From NCBI RefSeq assembly GCF_016924835.1, contig NZ_CP070480.1, positions 1,736,001-1,800,000 of the forward strand: a stretch of 64,000 nt of DNA. The letters are read 5' to 3'. Origin of the DNA: Rothia sp. ZJ932 (GTDB lineage Bacteria > Actinomycetota > Actinomycetes > Actinomycetales > Micrococcaceae). Shown in pieces: positions 1-9,271 of the stretch (its first letter is position 1; each line of letters starts with the position of its first letter). The notes under the pieces are model-generated. The model worked only from the letters and a program-made list of their open reading frames with translations. It did no database searches and had not been told where the DNA came from. The position numbers and the translations under genes were made by a program.

Positions 1-3000
1 GAAAACCCGCACTTTGGTGCCCATCAGCTGAATCTCACGCACCCCCACCTCACGGGCGGCAATCCTCAGCAGAGCCACCTGAAAGAGGTTTTCGGTAGGC
101 TCAGGTACAGCCCCGTAACGGTCAATCAGTTCTTCACGCACCTCGTCCAGTGCTGCCTCACTGGTAGCCTGGGCAATTTCACGGTAGGCAGCCAGACGTA
201 ACCGCTCAGATGAAACATACTCATGCGGCAGATGGGCATTGACCGGAAGCTCAATTTTCACTTCAGCAGGTGCAGCCTCTGTATCATCACCGCGATAGTT
301 AGCCACAGCCTCCCCCACCAGCCGCAGATAGAGGTCAAAACCAACCCCGGCAATATGACCGGACTGCTCACCACCGAGTAAGTTACCTGCACCGCGAATC
401 TCAAGATCCTTCATCGCCAGCTGCATACCCGCGCCCAACTCGTTATGAGCAGCCACCGCTTTCAGACGCTCCAAGGCAACCTCGCCCAAGGGCTTATCCA
501 CCGGATACAGGAAGTAGGCATAAGCACGCTCGCGACCGCGCCCCACGCGTCCGCGCAACTGATGCAACTGTGACAGACCGTAGTTCTGCGCACCATCAAC
601 AATCAGGGTATTGGCATTAGAAATATCGAGGCCCGTCTCAACAATGGTGGTACACACCAGAACATCAAAACGGCGCTCCCAAAAATCAACAATAATCTGC
701 TCAAGACGCGACTCGCTCATCTTGCCGTGCGCCACCGCAATACGGGCCTCGGGAACCAGCTGCTGAATCTCAGCGGCGGTTCGCTCAATGGAAGACACCC
801 TGTTATGTACGTAGAAAACCTGCCCCTCGCGCATCAGCTCACGACGAATGGCTGCGGTGATCTGCTTCTCCGTCTTAGCACCCACATAGGTGAGTACGGG
901 GTGACGTTCCTCCGGCGGGGTGGCAAGGGTAGATGTCTCGCGGATGCCCGTCAGCGACATCTCCAAGGTACGGGGAATAGGCGTAGCCGACATCGCCAGC
1001 ACATCAACATTAGTACGCATGGTCTTCAGCTTTTCTTTATGCTCAACACCAAAGCGCTGTTCCTCATCGATAACGACCAAGCCCAGATCTTTAAACTGGG
1101 TTGTTTCTGACAGCAGACGGTGAGTACCCACCACCACATCAATAGAGCCGTTGGTGATGCCCTCTTGAATTTCCTTGGTCTCTTTTGCTTTTTGAAAGCG
1201 TGAGAGCACAGCAACACGCACGGGAAAACCAGAGAATCGTTCGGTAAAGGTCTCGTAGTGCTGCTGTGCCAGCAAGGTGGTGGGCACCAGAATCGCTACC
1301 TGTTTGCCGTCCTGCACCGCCTTGAAAGCAGCACGCACCGCGATTTCCGTTTTACCGTAGCCCACATCGCCTGAAACCAAACGATCCATGGGAACCTCGC
1401 GTTCCATATCGGCTTTGACATCGTTAATAGCCGAAAGCTGGTCAGGAGTTTCATTGTAGGGAAAAGCCTCTTCAAGCTCTCGCTGCCAGGGGGTGTCAAG
1501 GGCAAAAGCGTGCCCGCGCGAAGCCTGACGGGCTGAGTAAAGACGAATCAGATCAGCTGCGATTTCTTTAACAGCCTTGCGAGCGCGTGATTTGGTTTTT
1601 GCCCAGTCGCTACCGCCCATCTTCGAGAGCGTAGGTGCGTCACCGCCCACATAGTTTGAGACCTGGTCGAGCTGGTCAGTTGGCACGAAGAGGCGGTCTT
1701 TGGGGGCACCGCGTTTTGAGGACGCGTATTCCAAGACCAGGTACTCTTTCATGGGTTTAGGCTGACCCGGTGTGGTTACAGCCCCCACGATGGGGCGCTG
1801 GGTCATTTCGATGAACTGACCGATACCGTGTTGCTCGTGTACCACGTAATCGCCAGCTTTGAGGCTCATGGGATCAACGGCTTTTTTACGGCGGCGCACG
1901 GGCAGTTTACCGCTGCGCAAGTCACGAGTGGTATAGGGGCTGACCTTACCCAAGATATCTGCTTCAGTGAGCAACCCGATTTTATGTTCATCGAGCATAA
2001 AGCCTTTGCCCGCGGCAGCGGTAGTGAGTTCAATGATGCCAGCCGACGGCTCTGCCACCAGGTCATCGGTACGGGCAGCCGGTATCTCAGCCTCAGCAAA
2101 AAGCTCGCTGAGGCGTTGTAAGGGACCGGTGCCGTCGGTGACAGCCACGATGCGCCACCCGTCCTTAACCTTGCGTCCCACCTCATCTAGCAAATCGCCC
2201 ACATTACCTGCAAAAGAGTGGGGAACGCGCGCGGAGTAGGTAAAGACCGAAGAATCATGGTCGCCTTCATCATCAACACCCAAGGCAGTAAAAGACCACC
2301 AGCCCATTGCTTGCTCAAAAGCAAGAGCACGCATCTGAGCGATAGTTCTAAACCCGCCGGAGGCGAAAGCCCCACCGTTTTGACCCAAGTCCAGGGGTGC
2401 GTCCTGCCCGTCAGAAGCTGACTCCCAAGCCGCAAACAAGAATTCCTCGTTGGTTGCCACCAAATCATGGGCACGCGAGCGCACCTTCTCGGGCTCAAAA
2501 ATCAGCGGCAGAGAGCCCTCCGGCATCAACTCAAGCAGGGTAGTCATCTCATCCACCAGGAGCGGGGTCAACGACTCCATGCCCTCAACGTAGATGCCAC
2601 CGGCGATTTTTTCGAGCATGGCGGCTGCGCCGGGAAAGTCGTTTTTAAGTTTGGCGGCACGGCTCATCACCTGCGGGGTAATCAACAGCTCACGGCAGGG
2701 CGGGGCTGATAGAGAGGTGGGAGCAGTTGTAGAGGTGATAGTGCGCTGATCTGCTACCGAGAACCAGCGCATGTTCTCTATCTCGTCCCCGAAGAATTCG
2801 ATGCGCACCGGGTGGTCTTCCACCGGCGAAAAAACATCGAGGATACCACCGCGCACCGCAAACTCGCCGCGCTTAGAGACGAGGTCAACGCGGGAATAGG
2901 CTGCTTGGGCGAGGGCTTTGACTACCCCATCGAAATCTTGTTCTTCGCCCACGGTCAGTTCAACGGTCTGCATCTTCTCAAGACCGGTGACGATTGGTTG

Positions 3001-3408
3001 CAAGAGAGCGCGCACCGGGGCGATAACTAAGGCCGGGCGGTTCGGTGAGTGCAGAGCACGAATCACCTTCAGGCGCTGCCCCACTGTATCGCTGCGCGGC
3101 GACAGCCTTTCGTGAGGCAGCGTCTCCCACGCAGGGAAGATCTCTACCAGTTCTTTATCAAGATAGGAGGCAATAGCTGCCTCAAGATCTTCAGCTTCAC
3201 GGTCGGTGGCAGTCACAGCCAGCACCGTTGCCCCGGTGGACGCTCGCACCCCGCGGGCGAACTCGGCAGTCAAAGCGGGGCGAATACCGTCCACCGCACC
3301 AATTACTAAATCATCGTCACGCTCAGCCAGCGGACGCGCTGCCCGTTGCGCCAGCATCCCAAAGCGTTCATCGGTGTGCAGTAGCGAGAGAAGACCGTGC
3401 AAAGTCAT
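1..3408 (-). CDS. mfd: Transcription-repair coupling factor Mfd (3' end outside window)
   Basis: Mfd is a DNA translocase that removes RNA polymerase stalled at lesions and recruits UvrA. The reading frame is open from an ATG at 3408 to the window edge, giving 1136 residues, close to the usual family length of about 1150-1200, so only a short C-terminal piece is missing. An N-terminal UvrB-like module is followed by the helicase core: Walker A GDVGYGKTE near residue 680 and the DEEQRFG Walker B box near residue 780. The last visible part lies in the C-terminal TRCF domain. The start is supported by an AAGG box about 8 bases upstream. It is oriented like the other backbone genes. The identification rests on motifs read from the translation and is firm. 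Confidence 0.96.
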   Translation of the reverse strand, partial: MTLHGLLSLLHTDERFGMLAQRAARPLAERDDDLVIGAVDGIRPALTAEFARGVRASTGATVLAVTATDREAEDLEAAIASYLDKELVEIFPAWETLPHERLSPRSDTVGQRLKVIRALHSPNRPALVIAPVRALLQPIVTGLEKMQTVELTVGEEQDFDGVVKALAQAAYSRVDLVSKRGEFAVRGGILDVFSPVEDHPVRIEFFGDEIENMRWFSVADQRTITSTTAPTSLSAPPCRELLITPQVMSRAAKLKNDFPGAAAMLEKIAGGIYVEGMESLTPLLVDEMTTLLELMPEGSLPLIFEPEKVRSRAHDLVATNEEFLFAAWESASDGQDAPLDLGQNGGAFASGGFRTIAQMRALAFEQAMGWWSFTALGVDDEGDHDSSVFTYSARVPHSFAGNVGDLLDEVGRKVKDGWRIVAVTDGTGPLQRLSELFAEAEIPAARTDDLVAEPSAGIIELTTAAAGKGFMLDEHKIGLLTEADILGKVSPYTTRDLRSGKLPVRRRKKAVDPMSLKAGDYVVHEQHGIGQFIEMTQRPIVGAVTTPGQPKPMKEYLVLEYASSKRGAPKDRLFVPTDQLDQVSNYVGGDAPTLSKMGGSDWAKTKSRARKAVKEIAADLIRLYSARQASRGHAFALDTPWQRELEEAFPYNETPDQLSAINDVKADMEREVPMDRLVSGDVGYGKTEIAVRAAFKAVQDGKQVAILVPTTLLAQQHYETFTERFSGFPVRVAVLSRFQKAKETKEIQEGITNGSIDVVVGTHRLLSETTQFKDLGLVVIDEEQRFGVEHKEKLKTMRTNVDVLAMSATPIPRTLEMSLTGIRETSTLATPPEERHPVLTYVGAKTEKQITAAIRRELMREGQVFYVHNRVSSIERTAAEIQQLVPEARIAVAHGKMSESRLEQIIVDFWERRFDVLVCTTIVETGLDISNANTLIVDGAQNYGLSQLHQLRGRVGRGRERAYAYFLYPVDKPLGEVALERLKAVAAHNELGAGMQLAMKDLEIRGAGNLLGGEQSGHIAGVGFDLYLRLVGEAVANYRGDDTEAAPAEVKIELPVNAHLPHEYVSSERLRLAAYREIAQATSEAALDEVREELIDRYGAVPEPTENLFQVALLRIAAREVGVREIQLMGTKVRVF

Positions 3409-3775
3409 GGATTCTACCTTTACAAAAGTGGCGATGGATCGGTTAGAAGCGGTGAAATAATAACGGTACTGATTCTACCTGCCAGCCTCCACCAGGCAGT
3501 GGCGATTAGATCAGAAGCATCAAAAACAGCTATGGGCTAAAAACAGTTCTTACCTACGAGAAATCTAAAGGTGCAGAAGACCTTTATCACAGATTTGTGG
3601 GCTTTTTAGTGCTTTGTTTCGTACCCACAACCGGTTAACATAGTGCTCTAGGGAATTCTTCAACGCAGATTTTAGGGGTGAAGCTGAGATTCACCGCCTG
3701 GTTTTCACACATCAGGTGTCGGTGTCAGCTTCAAATAATCTGTGGTGAAACAATAATTATTAGGGGAAATAGTTT
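3409..3775. promoter_or_regulatory. Intergenic region between divergent mfd and lipoprotein gene
   Basis: These 367 bases separate mfd (leftward) from the lipoprotein gene (rightward) and must hold promoters for both. I see no convincing -35/-10 pair that I would name. The main visible structure is the long bulged hairpin listed separately at 3680-3732. A purine-rich AGGGGAAA box sits just before the ATG at 3776 and is a good ribosome-binding site for the lipoprotein. Confidence 0.5.
3680..3732 (+). promoter_or_regulatory. Long bulged hairpin in the leader of the lipoprotein gene
   Basis: Three consecutive arms pair perfectly: GAAGCTGA (3680-3687) with TCAGCTTC (3725-3732), CACCG (3692-3696) with CGGTG (3720-3724), and CCTG (3697-3700) with CAGG (3713-3716). 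This gives 17 base pairs with a 4-base bulge on one side, a 3-base bulge on the other and a 12-base loop. No T run follows, so it does not look like a simple terminator. It ends 43 bases before the start codon. It could be an RNA leader element or a protein-binding site; the sequence alone does not say which. Confidence 0.5.
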
Positions 3776-4510
3776 ATGTCACAGCATATGCTGGGCAGTG
3801 CTAGGTTTTTGCAACCTTCGCGCGCTGCAACTGTGTCAAGAATAGCCTCGCTAGGGGTTATAGCCGTGCTCGCTCTTGCGGGCTGTTCCGGCGGTCAAAA
3901 TGATACTGGTGCGGACGCTTCTGTCAGTCCGCAGTCAACCGTTGAAACACCTTCAGAAGCACCTGTTGCTAACAGCAAGGTTGCAGAAAAACTAGAGTCT
4001 GCACCGCAGGTTAAAGCTAACGCCGAAGAAGTTGTTAAGACAGAAGAGCTCTACAATTCCTTTGAGCAAACTCTCGCTGAGCTAGAAATGGCGCAGCCCC
4101 AAGCCGAAGAAAACGATGGAGGCTCCGCAGAATCTGCACCCGAGAATAAAGACAGGTTTGCAGAGCTCAGCGCCACCTCCCAAGACCGGGTACACCAGAT
4201 TGCTACCGGTAGCGCCGCCGATGAGTTTCTCGCTCAGGCTCTGGAGTACGGACTCAACGGTTGGGAACAAAAAGGCAACTCAACCATTGTGGGCGAACCC
4301 AAACTTACAGACGGTGAGTACAACGGCGAACCCGCTAAATTGCTTGAGGTCTGTCTCGATTCCTCCGATGTTGTTGTCAAAGACAGCGCGGGCAATGTTC
4401 TCAACGATTCAGGCGCCTCAAAACGCTCGCTGAATATCTTTACTCTCACCGAAGTTGACGGAACCTGGAAAATTTCCAGCCACGAGTTCCCCAATAACCC
4501 CGACTGCTAA
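3776..4510 (+). CDS. Secreted lipoprotein of unknown function
   Basis: The 244-residue product has an N-terminal basic/hydrophobic signal ending in the lipobox LALAGC, which puts the lipidated cysteine at residue 37. An acidic, Ala/Glu/Pro-rich stretch (about 40-135) probably acts as a linker. The C-terminal hundred residues look folded and contain a Cys near residue 193 and a Cys as the last residue, which could form a disulfide outside the cell. This layout resembles small actinobacterial envelope lipoproteins with an NTF2-like C-terminal domain, but I do not recognise a named family. The start at 3776 has an AGGGGAAA ribosome-binding site; a second in-frame ATG at 3788 is possible. The gene stands alone between mfd and the fibrinogen-like protein gene. 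Confidence 0.85.
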   Translation: MSQHMLGSARFLQPSRAATVSRIASLGVIAVLALAGCSGGQNDTGADASVSPQSTVETPSEAPVANSKVAEKLESAPQVKANAEEVVKTEELYNSFEQTLAELEMAQPQAEENDGGSAESAPENKDRFAELSATSQDRVHQIATGSAADEFLAQALEYGLNGWEQKGNSTIVGEPKLTDGEYNGEPAKLLEVCLDSSDVVVKDSAGNVLNDSGASKRSLNIFTLTEVDGTWKISSHEFPNNPDC

Positions 4511-4661
4511 AGCCCCTGGTCAGCTTCAAATCACAGAAGCAGCACTAGGAACTTTTAGCTTCATATCACCTTTTATATTTCTCTTTTGGGTTTTCTCAGG
4601 TCACCTGCGTCTTGTTCTCTAGCGGTACCTGCACCCACCGTACTGAAAGCTATCTTTCACC

Positions 4662-7600
4662 ATGAAATTCCGTAACCCTTTTAAAATTGCGGCGGGCGCT
4701 GTAGCGGTAGTGAGCGTAGCAACTTTGCTACCTTTGGCTACCGCTGACAACGCCGAAGCGGCAACCGACGGTTCAAGCAGCGCTACCGCTGCCGCGTCCT
4801 GCTGGGAAATCAAGCAGAAGAACCCAGAAGCGTCCTCAGGCGCTTACTGGCTCTTTACCCCGCAGATGGACGCACCTGAGCAGTTCTACTGCGATCAGGA
4901 AACTGATGGCGGCGGCTGGGTCATGATTGGCCGAGGACGCGAAGGCTGGACAGAGGAATACACCGGCAAGGGCAAGCCCGCCGACATGGCAAATAACCCC
5001 GACGGTACTGATGCTTTCGCTCCCATTCAGCTTCCCTCAGAAACCGTGGACGCCCTGCTCGGCGACCAGCCCGTTAACCAGCTGGCAGACGGTGTACGTT
5101 TCGCGCGCCCTCTCAACCCCAACGGCACCGGGGTTCAGAACGTTTACGCTAAGCGTGCCTCCCAGGAAGACTGGAGCTGGGCTCTGCGGGCTAAAGCTCA
5201 ATGGCAGGATATCCGCTTTAACGCCCCCTCAAACTTTCTTTCAGCAAGCGGCCGGTTCGGAATGTCCTACGGCAGCCTCGCCAACTTCGACCCCCGTTAC
5301 AAGCGTCTAGAGTTCACAGCAGGTAGCGAAACCAACTGGAAGCTAGGCTTCGCTTTCGGCAACCTGGTGCGCGGCAACAACAATGCTGAAACCTACCACT
5401 GGTCCAAGGGTAATAACCAGCACTCTCCTTTGGGCTTCACCCAGGTCTACCTGCGCCCGAAGCTCACCCAGAAGAACCTGAACTTTACAACTATTGCTGA
5501 TGCCGGCACCCCCGAGTCCCAGAGGCGCGCACTGCCCAACAGCTTCACCTCCGCGTGGAACTGGCGCACCTCAGATGCAACCGGCAGCGGTGCTACCGGT
5601 GAGATGAACTCCTATGTTCAGGCAATCACCCAGGTAGGCAACACCGTCTTCATTGGTGGTGACTTCAAGCACCTCGAATCAAAAAACGGTGAGACCGTCA
5701 ACCAGTCCTACATCGCTGGTTTCGATGTGAACTCCACCGAGCTGGTGCGCACCTTCATGCCCAAGCTCAACGGCCAGGTCAAGACCATGGCTGCTCTGCC
5801 CGGTGGCAAGCTCGCTGTTGGCGGCGATTTCACTCGCGCTAATGGCACCCCCGTCACCAACTTCGTTATTTTTGATCCCGCAACCGGGCAGATTGATACT
5901 ACCTGGGACTGGGATATCGCCAACCGCGGCGCATCCGGTGTGACTCAGGTGAAGACCCTTGAAGTACAAGGAAATTACCTCTACGTCGGTGGCACCTTCA
6001 CCCACGTTAAGGGTGATACTTCAGGCACCTACGCCTTCTCGCGCAACGCCGCCCGCTTCGACCTCACCAACGGCAGCGTCGACTGGAGCTGGCGTCCCAA
6101 CTTCAATGGCACCGTCAACGGCATTTCAGCCGCTGAAGATGGTCAGAGTGTTCACGTTGCAGGTTACTTCTCAACCAACCACAGTGCATGGGCTTGGAAG
6201 CTCGCGGCGCTAAACACCACCAACGGCAAGAACCTCACTCGTTGGGACTGGGAGCTGTCCAACGGCACCACCGCCAACACTCGTCAGGGATTCCAGTTTG
6301 ACGTTCAGGACACCGGCGCACACGTATGGGCCGCAGGCGCCGAGCACCTAATTGCCCAGTACCAGAAGGGCTCCTACAAGCGTCTGAGCTCATCCATTAC
6401 CAAGAGCGGCGGCGACTTCCAGGAAGTAACCTACAAAGACGGCGTCATCTACGGTGCTTGCCACTGTGGCGACTGGATTTACGAGGGTGGACGCTCATAC
6501 CGTGCCCCCTGGGAAGAAAACAACAACGTTCATACCATTCGTTTGACCACCGCCTTTGACGCTGTCACCGGCGAAGTGCTTCCCGATTTCGCTCCCCTGC
6601 TACAAGGCAAGTCAGGCTTCGGTGTCTGGTCGCAGTTCTTCGATTCCAACGGTAACCTGTGGGTTGGTGGCGACATCAACCGCTCGTTGGGCGCTAACGG
6701 TGCCCAGCCGACCGTAGGTTTTGCTCGTTTCACCCCGCGTGATGTTACTCCCGCGGCTATTCCTGCCAACCTCGCGGTTACTACCGAGGGCGGCTATGAC
6801 AAGCTCACTTGGAACTCGGCTGGCAACGGTCTCACCTACCAGATTCTGCGTAACGATCGCGTCATTGGTACCAGCACAGCTACTTCATTCGAGGTAGCTC
6901 ATCTTGATAATGCACGCTACTTTGTGCGTTCGGTAGATCAGGCTGGTAACTACTCAGCATCTACTGCAGCTGTTGCAGTAGGTAAGGCTGAGGAAGCTCC
7001 CGTTGTAGAGCCTGTAGCTCCTATCGAGGAGCAGCCCGAAACTCCTGTGGTTCCCGAAGAAAAGCCTGAGGCACCTGTAGAGGACGAGGCTAAGCCCGAG
7101 GCTCCCGCCGTTGAAGAGCAGCCCGAGGCTCCCGCTGCCCCCGCAGAAAAGCCCGAAGAGGATGCTCAACCTGACGTAGAGCCTGTAGCGCCGGCTGAGC
7201 CCGAAGCACCTGTAGAGGACGAGGCTAAGCCCGAGGCTCCCGCAGCACCTGTTGCTCCTGATGCACCCGCCGTGAACCCTGCGTTCAAGGGCAAACTGAT
7301 TGCAGCCGGCGCTCAGTGGCAGTACATCACCGACATCAACGAGTGGCAGCGCAAGAACTGGTACACCATCAACACCTCAGTGACCGGTTGGAAGACCGGC
7401 ACTGCGCCCCTTGGTTGGGGTCCCGGTGTAGCAACCACTCTTGAGCGAGGCCGCTACGGCATGCCGATTTCAATCCAGGCTCGTCACGAGTTCAACCTGC
7501 CTACTACCGTTCCCGCGGGTAAGAAACTCGTTCTTCACACCCGCGCAGATGACGGCGTCGCCGTGTATGTCAACGGTGTTGAGGTAGGACGCCAGAACCT

Positions 7601-7793
7601 ACCTGCCCAGCATTACCCCCTGACTCCTGCAGATTTCGCTGTGGATACTCAGTTCGCTATCGACAACCCGGTAGTTATTGAGGTTCCCAGCCACCTGCTG
7701 AAACAGGGTAAGAATGTGATTGCGGTCGATTCGCACGCGCGCCGTCGCAGCACCGCTAACCACACGATGGAGCTCACTGCATCGTGGCGCTAA
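4662..7793 (+). CDS. Secreted fibrinogen-like YCDxxxxGGGW domain protein with propeller and Fn3 domains
   Basis: The 1043-residue product has a Sec signal peptide (about residues 1-34). It then shows a bacterial fibrinogen-like domain with CWEI at 47-50 and the hallmark YCDQETDGGGW at 76-86. Residues of roughly 290-690 contain repeated VGGxF-type blades typical of a beta-propeller (delta-60/DUF5122-like). A fibronectin type III-like module follows at about 697-775, then a Pro/Glu/Ala-rich linker (about 777-870), and a C-terminal jelly-roll-like domain ending in a Trp-Arg pair. No LPxTG sorting signal or C-terminal membrane helix is visible, so the protein is either released or held non-covalently. 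A surface adhesin or glycan-binding role is an inference from the domains. A strong terminator follows directly. A broken relative lies just downstream. Confidence 0.85.
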   Translation: MKFRNPFKIAAGAVAVVSVATLLPLATADNAEAATDGSSSATAAASCWEIKQKNPEASSGAYWLFTPQMDAPEQFYCDQETDGGGWVMIGRGREGWTEEYTGKGKPADMANNPDGTDAFAPIQLPSETVDALLGDQPVNQLADGVRFARPLNPNGTGVQNVYAKRASQEDWSWALRAKAQWQDIRFNAPSNFLSASGRFGMSYGSLANFDPRYKRLEFTAGSETNWKLGFAFGNLVRGNNNAETYHWSKGNNQHSPLGFTQVYLRPKLTQKNLNFTTIADAGTPESQRRALPNSFTSAWNWRTSDATGSGATGEMNSYVQAITQVGNTVFIGGDFKHLESKNGETVNQSYIAGFDVNSTELVRTFMPKLNGQVKTMAALPGGKLAVGGDFTRANGTPVTNFVIFDPATGQIDTTWDWDIANRGASGVTQVKTLEVQGNYLYVGGTFTHVKGDTSGTYAFSRNAARFDLTNGSVDWSWRPNFNGTVNGISAAEDGQSVHVAGYFSTNHSAWAWKLAALNTTNGKNLTRWDWELSNGTTANTRQGFQFDVQDTGAHVWAAGAEHLIAQYQKGSYKRLSSSITKSGGDFQEVTYKDGVIYGACHCGDWIYEGGRSYRAPWEENNNVHTIRLTTAFDAVTGEVLPDFAPLLQGKSGFGVWSQFFDSNGNLWVGGDINRSLGANGAQPTVGFARFTPRDVTPAAIPANLAVTTEGGYDKLTWNSAGNGLTYQILRNDRVIGTSTATSFEVAHLDNARYFVRSVDQAGNYSASTAAVAVGKAEEAPVVEPVAPIEEQPETPVVPEEKPEAPVEDEAKPEAPAVEEQPEAPAAPAEKPEEDAQPDVEPVAPAEPEAPVEDEAKPEAPAAPVAPDAPAVNPAFKGKLIAAGAQWQYITDINEWQRKNWYTINTSVTGWKTGTAPLGWGPGVATTLERGRYGMPISIQARHEFNLPTTVPAGKKLVLHTRADDGVAVYVNGVEVGRQNLPAQHYPLTPADFAVDTQFAIDNPVVIEVPSHLLKQGKNVIAVDSHARRRSTANHTMELTASWR
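7071..7243 (+). repeat. 38-bp perfect direct repeat in the Pro/Glu/Ala linker
   Basis: The 38 bases at 7071-7108 recur exactly at 7206-7243, 135 bases apart, which is a multiple of three. Both copies encode the same APVEDEAKPEAPA segment of the linker in the fibrinogen-like protein. Perfect DNA identity in a linker where the protein alone would tolerate change suggests recent duplication or gene conversion, and predicts length variation among strains. Confidence 0.85.
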
Positions 7794-7824
7794 AGCTTTG
7801 AGATAGGTTCCAGTCTCTCTGGAT

Positions 7825-7866
7825 GGTGCCCCCACACAGTATTGAGGGTGGGGGCACCTGTTTTAT
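7825..7866 (+). terminator. Rho-independent terminator after the fibrinogen-like protein gene
   Basis: GGTGCCCCCAC (7825-7835) pairs perfectly with GTGGGGGCACC (7848-7858), an 11-bp G+C-rich stem with a 12-base loop, followed by TGTTTTAT. It lies 31 bases past the stop codon. Confidence 0.9.
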
Positions 7867-7997
7867 AGTTTGTGTCTGAGGATAAGGCAACCCCAGTGCA
7901 CGGGGTACACTACAGGGTGCGTAGGTCACAGGTTTAGCGGGAAAACGCCATTACTATTTTTTATAAAGTCCACGTATATAAAGAAAGGTCTTGAGCA

Positions 7998-8446
7998 TGA
8001 AGAAACCATTTTCACTTCGCGTCAGCGCTGTTCTCGCGACCTTGGGGCTATGATAGCCGCTGCTGCCTCATGTTTTTGAGCTTAAGCAGAACGACCCCAA
8101 GGCTGAAAGCGATGTCTACTGGCTCTTCATCCCTTTAGATAAACGCACCCGATCAGTTCTACTGTGACTAGGAGACCAAGGGCGGCTGAATCATGATCGG
8201 ACGCGAGGACTGGGTTGAAAATGATAACGGTCAGGGCGCCCAGGCTCCCGCAGACTCCTGGAACACTCCGGGCACATAACCTCTACGTTCTGAGGTATAA
8301 AACCTCTGCACACACCTATCGCCCCCTCACAAAGCTCAGGGTATAGAGGCACCTTCGATGTGGCGGGCATAAAACGTGTTTTATTTCGTTACGGAGGTAT
8401 GTACAACCTAGAATATATAGACACGCTTGAGATAGATCAGTACTGA
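7998..8446 (+). pseudogene. Decayed paralogue of the fibrinogen-like YCDxxxxGGGW protein
   Basis: An ATG at 7998 with an AAAGAAAGG ribosome-binding site opens a signal-peptide-like start (MKKPFSLRVSAVLATLGL) that ends in TGA and TAG. After a one-base shift the frame reads SCFELKQNDPKAESDVYWLF, matching the CWEIKQKNPEASSGAYWLF region of the gene upstream. After another shift it reads APDQFYCD-stop-ETKGG-stop-IMIGR, the same hallmark motif with two in-frame stops. Coding-like remnants (GTFDVAGIKRVLFRYGG) continue to a stop at 8446. At least two frameshifts and several stops make this a clear pseudogene. The remainder of a full-length relative, propeller included, is absent. Confidence 0.9.
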
Positions 8447-8526
8447 GCGCAGTGATTTCTTGGGGAAGAATCAACCGCACCGGTGCTCTACAGGCATGAT
8501 TTTTGGGGATTCAACAGGGGGAAAGT

Positions 8527-9270
8527 ATGAACTCTGCACGTTCAGTGCGTCCACGGGGTTTTAAAGATACGCTGGCGGCGCTCAATAGCGCGCAGAAGCC
8601 GGGTATTGGAGTGCCTGCCTACACCCGCTGGGTGAACCGTCATGTTGCCCGTGTTTTTGCGGCAGCCGCGGTGAAGTTTGGTATTACCCCCAACGGTGTG
8701 ACCGCTATTAGCGCGGGGTTCTCTGCTCTTGGTCTCTTGGTTCTGCTGTTTGCTGCGCCCACGGTTGTAACCGGTTTTCTGGTTGCTTTACTTTTTGCAT
8801 TGGGCTACGCCCTTGATTCTGCTGACGGGCAGGTTGCACGCGTGACTGGCGCTTCTTCTCCCGCTGGTGAGTGGTTGGATCACGTGGTTGATTCGGTTCG
8901 TGTGCCCTCAGTTCACTTAGCTGTCCTCGTTGGTTTTGTCCGTTACAGCGAGCACTGGGCTTTCACCGGCTGGCAGCTATGGTGGTTGCCGATGGCGTTC
9001 ACGGTGGTCACTGTTGGTCATTTTATGAGCCAGATTCTTGCTGAGCAGTTGCGCAACAACCGCAAAACCGCTGCCCCGCCCACCGGCGGACCGTTGCGTT
9101 CTTTTGTGAACCTGCATATGGATGCCGGTACTCTCTGCTGGATTTTTGTTTTTTGGGGTTTCGGCTTGGGTTTTATCGTGGTCTATGGTGTGCTTTTTGC
9201 CGGTAATTTGCTCACCGTGCTGGTGTCAATGCGCCGCAAGTACATTTCTCTTTCATCCTCAGGTGCCTAA
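8527..9270 (+). CDS. CDP-alcohol phosphatidyltransferase family membrane protein
   Basis: This integral membrane enzyme family moves a phospho-alcohol or phosphatidyl group from a CDP-linked donor to a hydroxyl acceptor. The 247-residue product carries the full signature DGxxAR(x8)GxxxDxxxD, read as DGQVAR, then G-EWL-D-HVV-D, near residues 103-125, and several hydrophobic segments. The ATG at 8527 is chosen because AGGGGGAAAGT precedes it; an upstream in-frame TTG at 8503 lies within that box and is unlikely. It is the first gene of the rightward polysaccharide locus A, with the next gene starting one base after its stop. The context suggests that it transfers a phospho-alcohol to a glycan or lipid carrier rather than making a bulk phospholipid; that is inference. 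Confidence 0.88.
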   Translation: MNSARSVRPRGFKDTLAALNSAQKPGIGVPAYTRWVNRHVARVFAAAAVKFGITPNGVTAISAGFSALGLLVLLFAAPTVVTGFLVALLFALGYALDSADGQVARVTGASSPAGEWLDHVVDSVRVPSVHLAVLVGFVRYSEHWAFTGWQLWWLPMAFTVVTVGHFMSQILAEQLRNNRKTAAPPTGGPLRSFVNLHMDAGTLCWIFVFWGFGLGFIVVYGVLFAGNLLTVLVSMRRKYISLSSSGA

Positions 9271-9271
9271 G

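Noticed and set aside
3724-4531. The 13-mer GTCAGCTTCAAAT occurs at 3724-3736 and 4519-4531, flanking the lipoprotein gene.
   Set aside because: The copies are short, no terminal inverted structure or target duplication accompanies them, and the first copy is part of the leader hairpin. It may be chance.
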